DNA of 64,000 bases, taken from the NCBI GenBank assembly GCA_037176705.1, contig CM073886.1, positions 186,001 through 250,000 of the forward strand, given 5' to 3'. The notes beneath the pieces are model-generated. The model was not told the origin of the DNA. It was given only the letters and a program-made list of their open reading frames with translations, and ran no database searches. The stretch is from Molossus alvarezi. Taxonomy: Eukaryota; Chordata; Mammalia; Chiroptera; Molossidae. Each line of letters begins with the position of its first letter. Position 1 is the stretch's first letter. This document shows positions 62,101-64,000 of this stretch, one piece after another. The translations under genes and the position numbers were made by a program.

Positions 62101-64000
62101 CCCTGCTCGGTCCTCCTCTCTCAGACCCATGGTCTCTCTTCTCTGTGCTCCTATCTCAGACCCATGGTCTCCCCTATCTGTGCTCCTCTCTCAGTCCCAT
62201 GGTCTCCCCTGCTGTGTGCTCCTCTCTGAGACCCATAGACTCCTCTTCTCTGTGCCCCTCTCAGACCCATGGTCTCCCCAGCTCTGTGCTCCTCTCTCAG
62301 ACCCATGGTCTCCCCTCTTCTGTGCTCCTCTCAGACCCATGGTCTCTCCTGCTCTTTCCACCTCTCTCAGACACTTGGTCTCCTCTTCTCTGGGCTCCTC
62401 TCTCAGTACATGGTCTCCCCTGCTCTGTGCTCCTTTCTCAGACCCATGGTCTCCCCTGCTCTGTGCTCCTCTCTCAGACCCATGGTCCCCTCTTCTCTGT
62501 GATCTACTCTGAGACCCATGGTCTCCACTGCTGTGAGCTCCACTCTCAGACCCATGGTCTCCCCTGCTCTGTGCTCCTCTCTCAGAGCCATGGTCTCCTC
62601 TTCTCTGGGTTCCTCTCTCAGACCCATGGTATCCCCTTCCATGTGCTCCTCTCTCAGACCCATGGTCTCCCGTAGTCTATGCTCCTCTCTCAGTCCCATC
62701 GCCTCATCTTCTCTGTGCTCCTCTCTCAGACCCATGGTCTCCCCTCTTCTGTGCTCCTCTCAGACCCATGGTCTCCACTGCTCTTTGCTCTTCTATCGGA
62801 CCCATGGTCTCCCCTGCTCGGTGCTCCTCCCCAAGAGCCATTGTCTCTCTTCTCTGTGCTCCTCTCTCAGACCCATGGTCTCCCCTGCTCTGTACTCCTC
62901 TCTCAGACCCATGATCTTCCCTGCTCTGTGCTACTCTCTCAGACCCATGGTCTCCCCTGCTCGGTGCTCCTCACTCAGACCCATGGTCTACCCTACTCTG
63001 TGCTCCTCTCTGAGACCCATAGAATACTCTTCTCTGTGCCCTTGTCAGAACCATGGTGTCCCAGCTCTGTGCTCCTCTCTCAGACCCATGGTCTCCCCTG
63101 CTCTGTGCCCACCTCTCAGACCCATGGTCTCTCTTCTCTGTGCTCCTCTCTCAGACACATGGTCTCCCCAGTTCAGTGCTCCTCTCTCAGACACATGGTC
63201 TCCTCTTCTCTGTGCTCCTCTCTCAGCCTTATGGTCTCCCCTGCTCTGTGCTCCTCTCTCAGACCCATGGTCTCTTTTCTCTGTGCTCCTCTCTCAGACC
63301 CATTGTCTCCCCGGCTTTATGCTCCTCTCTGAGACCCATGGTCTCCTCTGCTCTTTGCTCTTCTCTCAGACCCATGGTCTCCCCTGCTCGGTGCTCCTCC
63401 CCAAGAGCCATTGTCTCTCTTCTCTGTGCTCCTCTCTCAGACCCATGGTCTCCCCTGCTCTGTACTCCTCTCTCAGACCCATGGTCTCCCCTGCTCTGTG
63501 CTCCTCTCTCAGACCCTTGGACTCCCCTGCTCTGTGATCCTCTCTGAGACCCATAGACTCCTCTTCTCTGTGCCCCTCTCAGACCCATAGTCTCCCCAGC
63601 TCTGTGCTCCTCTCTCAGACCCATGGTCTCCCGTGCTCTGTGCTCCTCTCTCAGAACCATGGTCTCCCCTCTTCTGTGCCCCTCTCTCAGACCCATGGTC
63701 TCTCTTCTCTGTGCTCCTCTCTCAGACACATGGTCTCCCTATTTCTGTGCACCTCTCTCAGACCCATGGTCTCCCCTGCTCTGTGCTCCTCTCTGAGACC
63801 CATAGACTCCTCTTCTCTGTGCCCCTCTCAGACCCATGGTCTCCCGTGCTCTTTGCTCCTCTGTCTGACCCATGGTCTCCCATGCACTTTGCTCTTCTCT
63901 CAGACCCATGGCCTCCCCTACTCTGTGCTCCTGTCTCTCACCCATGATCTCCTCTTCTCTGTGCTCCATTCAGACCCATGGTGTCCACTGCTCTGTGCTC
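59147..64000. repeat. Higher-order block D, copy 4 (cut by window end)
   Basis: This matches copy 3 at an offset of 6,871 bp up to about 60,420 and 6,835 bp after it, because one 36-bp monomer (the CCGGCTCTTTGC type) is missing near 60,420. In the first 300 bases after the anchor I see a single substitution from copy 3. The copy is still in register when the window stops, so the D array continues beyond it. Confidence 0.86.

Larger units (their letters stand above)
1..64000. repeat. Continuous satellite/large minisatellite array, ~36-bp monomer
   Basis: Every stretch I read is a head-to-tail copy of one monomer in one orientation. A perfect consensus copy is at 17,728-17,763. It has 36 bases: 16 C, 11 T, 6 G and 3 A, so it is 61% GC and 75% pyrimidine on the + strand. 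Landmarks in order are GACCCATGG, GTCTCCCCTGCTCTGTGCTCC and a CTCTCTCA tail. Three lengths recur: 36 bp; 35 bp (centre TCTCTTCTCTG, one base shorter); and 34 bp (tail short by one CT, as in GCCCCTCTCA or CTCCATTCA). Common substitutions include CCATAGAC, CCATGATC, TTATGG, CTCGGTGCTCC and CCGGCTCTG. The consensus lacks CpG. No unique sequence, transposon, tRNA, rRNA or gene was seen at any position. The array runs off both window edges, so its full length is unknown. Confidence 0.97.

Noticed and set aside
1..64000. CRISPR array (36-bp direct repeats)
   Set aside because: The 36-bp units abut directly with no unique spacers, vary in sequence and length, and have no cas genes or leader.
1..64000. 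Exon VNTR of a mucin-like or other secreted repeat protein
   Set aside because: The + frames are rich in L, S, P and C, but indels of 1-2 bp are frequent and uncorrected, which purifying selection on a coding VNTR would not allow. No flanking exon is visible.
1..64000. Telomeric, alpha-satellite or rDNA spacer sequence
   Set aside because: No TTAGGG runs, no 171-bp AT-rich unit, no CENP-B-like box and no rRNA gene segment were seen.
1..64000. Transposable elements or retroviral fragments inside the array
   Set aside because: No terminal repeats, poly-A tails, target-site duplications or non-repeat inserts were found; all length changes are whole monomers or a few bases.
1..64000. Promoters, TATA-like sites or terminators
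   Set aside because: The few AT-containing words (CCCATATACTCC, CTATAAGACC) are monomer variants that recur with the repeat, with no associated transcription unit.

Overview
The whole window is one uninterrupted tandem-repeat array. From base 1 to base 64,000 I find no unique-sequence island, recognisable gene, RNA gene, transposon or regulatory site. The unit is a pyrimidine-rich monomer of about 36 bp. It starts GACCCATGG, continues with TCTCCCC and a TGCTCTGTGCTCC core, and ends in a CTCTCTCA tail; a perfect copy lies at 17,728-17,763. Monomers come in 36-, 35- and 34-bp forms, so about 1,800 copies fit in the window (64,000 divided by about 35.6). The array never changes orientation.

This is eukaryotic satellite or large-minisatellite DNA. 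The consensus has no CpG, which fits a methylating genome such as a vertebrate. The minus-strand core TGGGTCTGAGAGAGGAG looks, from memory, like the MSR1 minisatellite of primate chromosome 19 (unit about 37-38 bp). A mammalian, possibly primate, origin is therefore a reasonable but unproven guess.

The interest lies in the higher-order structure, which goes from left to right as follows. Block A (1-~5,440) is repeated at 9,631-~15,080. Between the two copies sits block B, twice (~5,871-7,105 and ~7,691-8,925, period 1,820 bp). Block C occurs as long, short and long copies (~15,915-19,262; 19,263-21,326; 21,327-~24,638). A very large duplication, E, follows: ~22,739-30,780 is repeated at 30,781-~41,000. 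The second E copy has gained an exact 2,386-bp tandem duplication (31,541-33,926 and 33,927-36,312), so the register shifts from 8,042 to 10,428 bp. The right-hand part (~41,436-64,000) is a D-type array: a 1,270/1,377-bp pair runs into four large copies starting at 42,883, 47,387, 52,276 and 59,147, with spacings of 4,504, 4,889 and 6,871 bp. Smaller tandem duplications of 107, 248, 283 and 390 bp are nested inside. Copies on the left differ more from each other than copies on the right, suggesting that recent unequal exchange was concentrated on the right.

Long open frames occur in most reading frames, up to 882 codons on + and 274 on -. I read these as arithmetic consequences of a stop-free repeat unit, not as genes, and no CDS is annotated. 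Possible roles (pyrimidine-rich RNA binding splicing factors, dense cryptic splice sites, R-loop formation, recombination hotspot) are inferences from sequence composition only.
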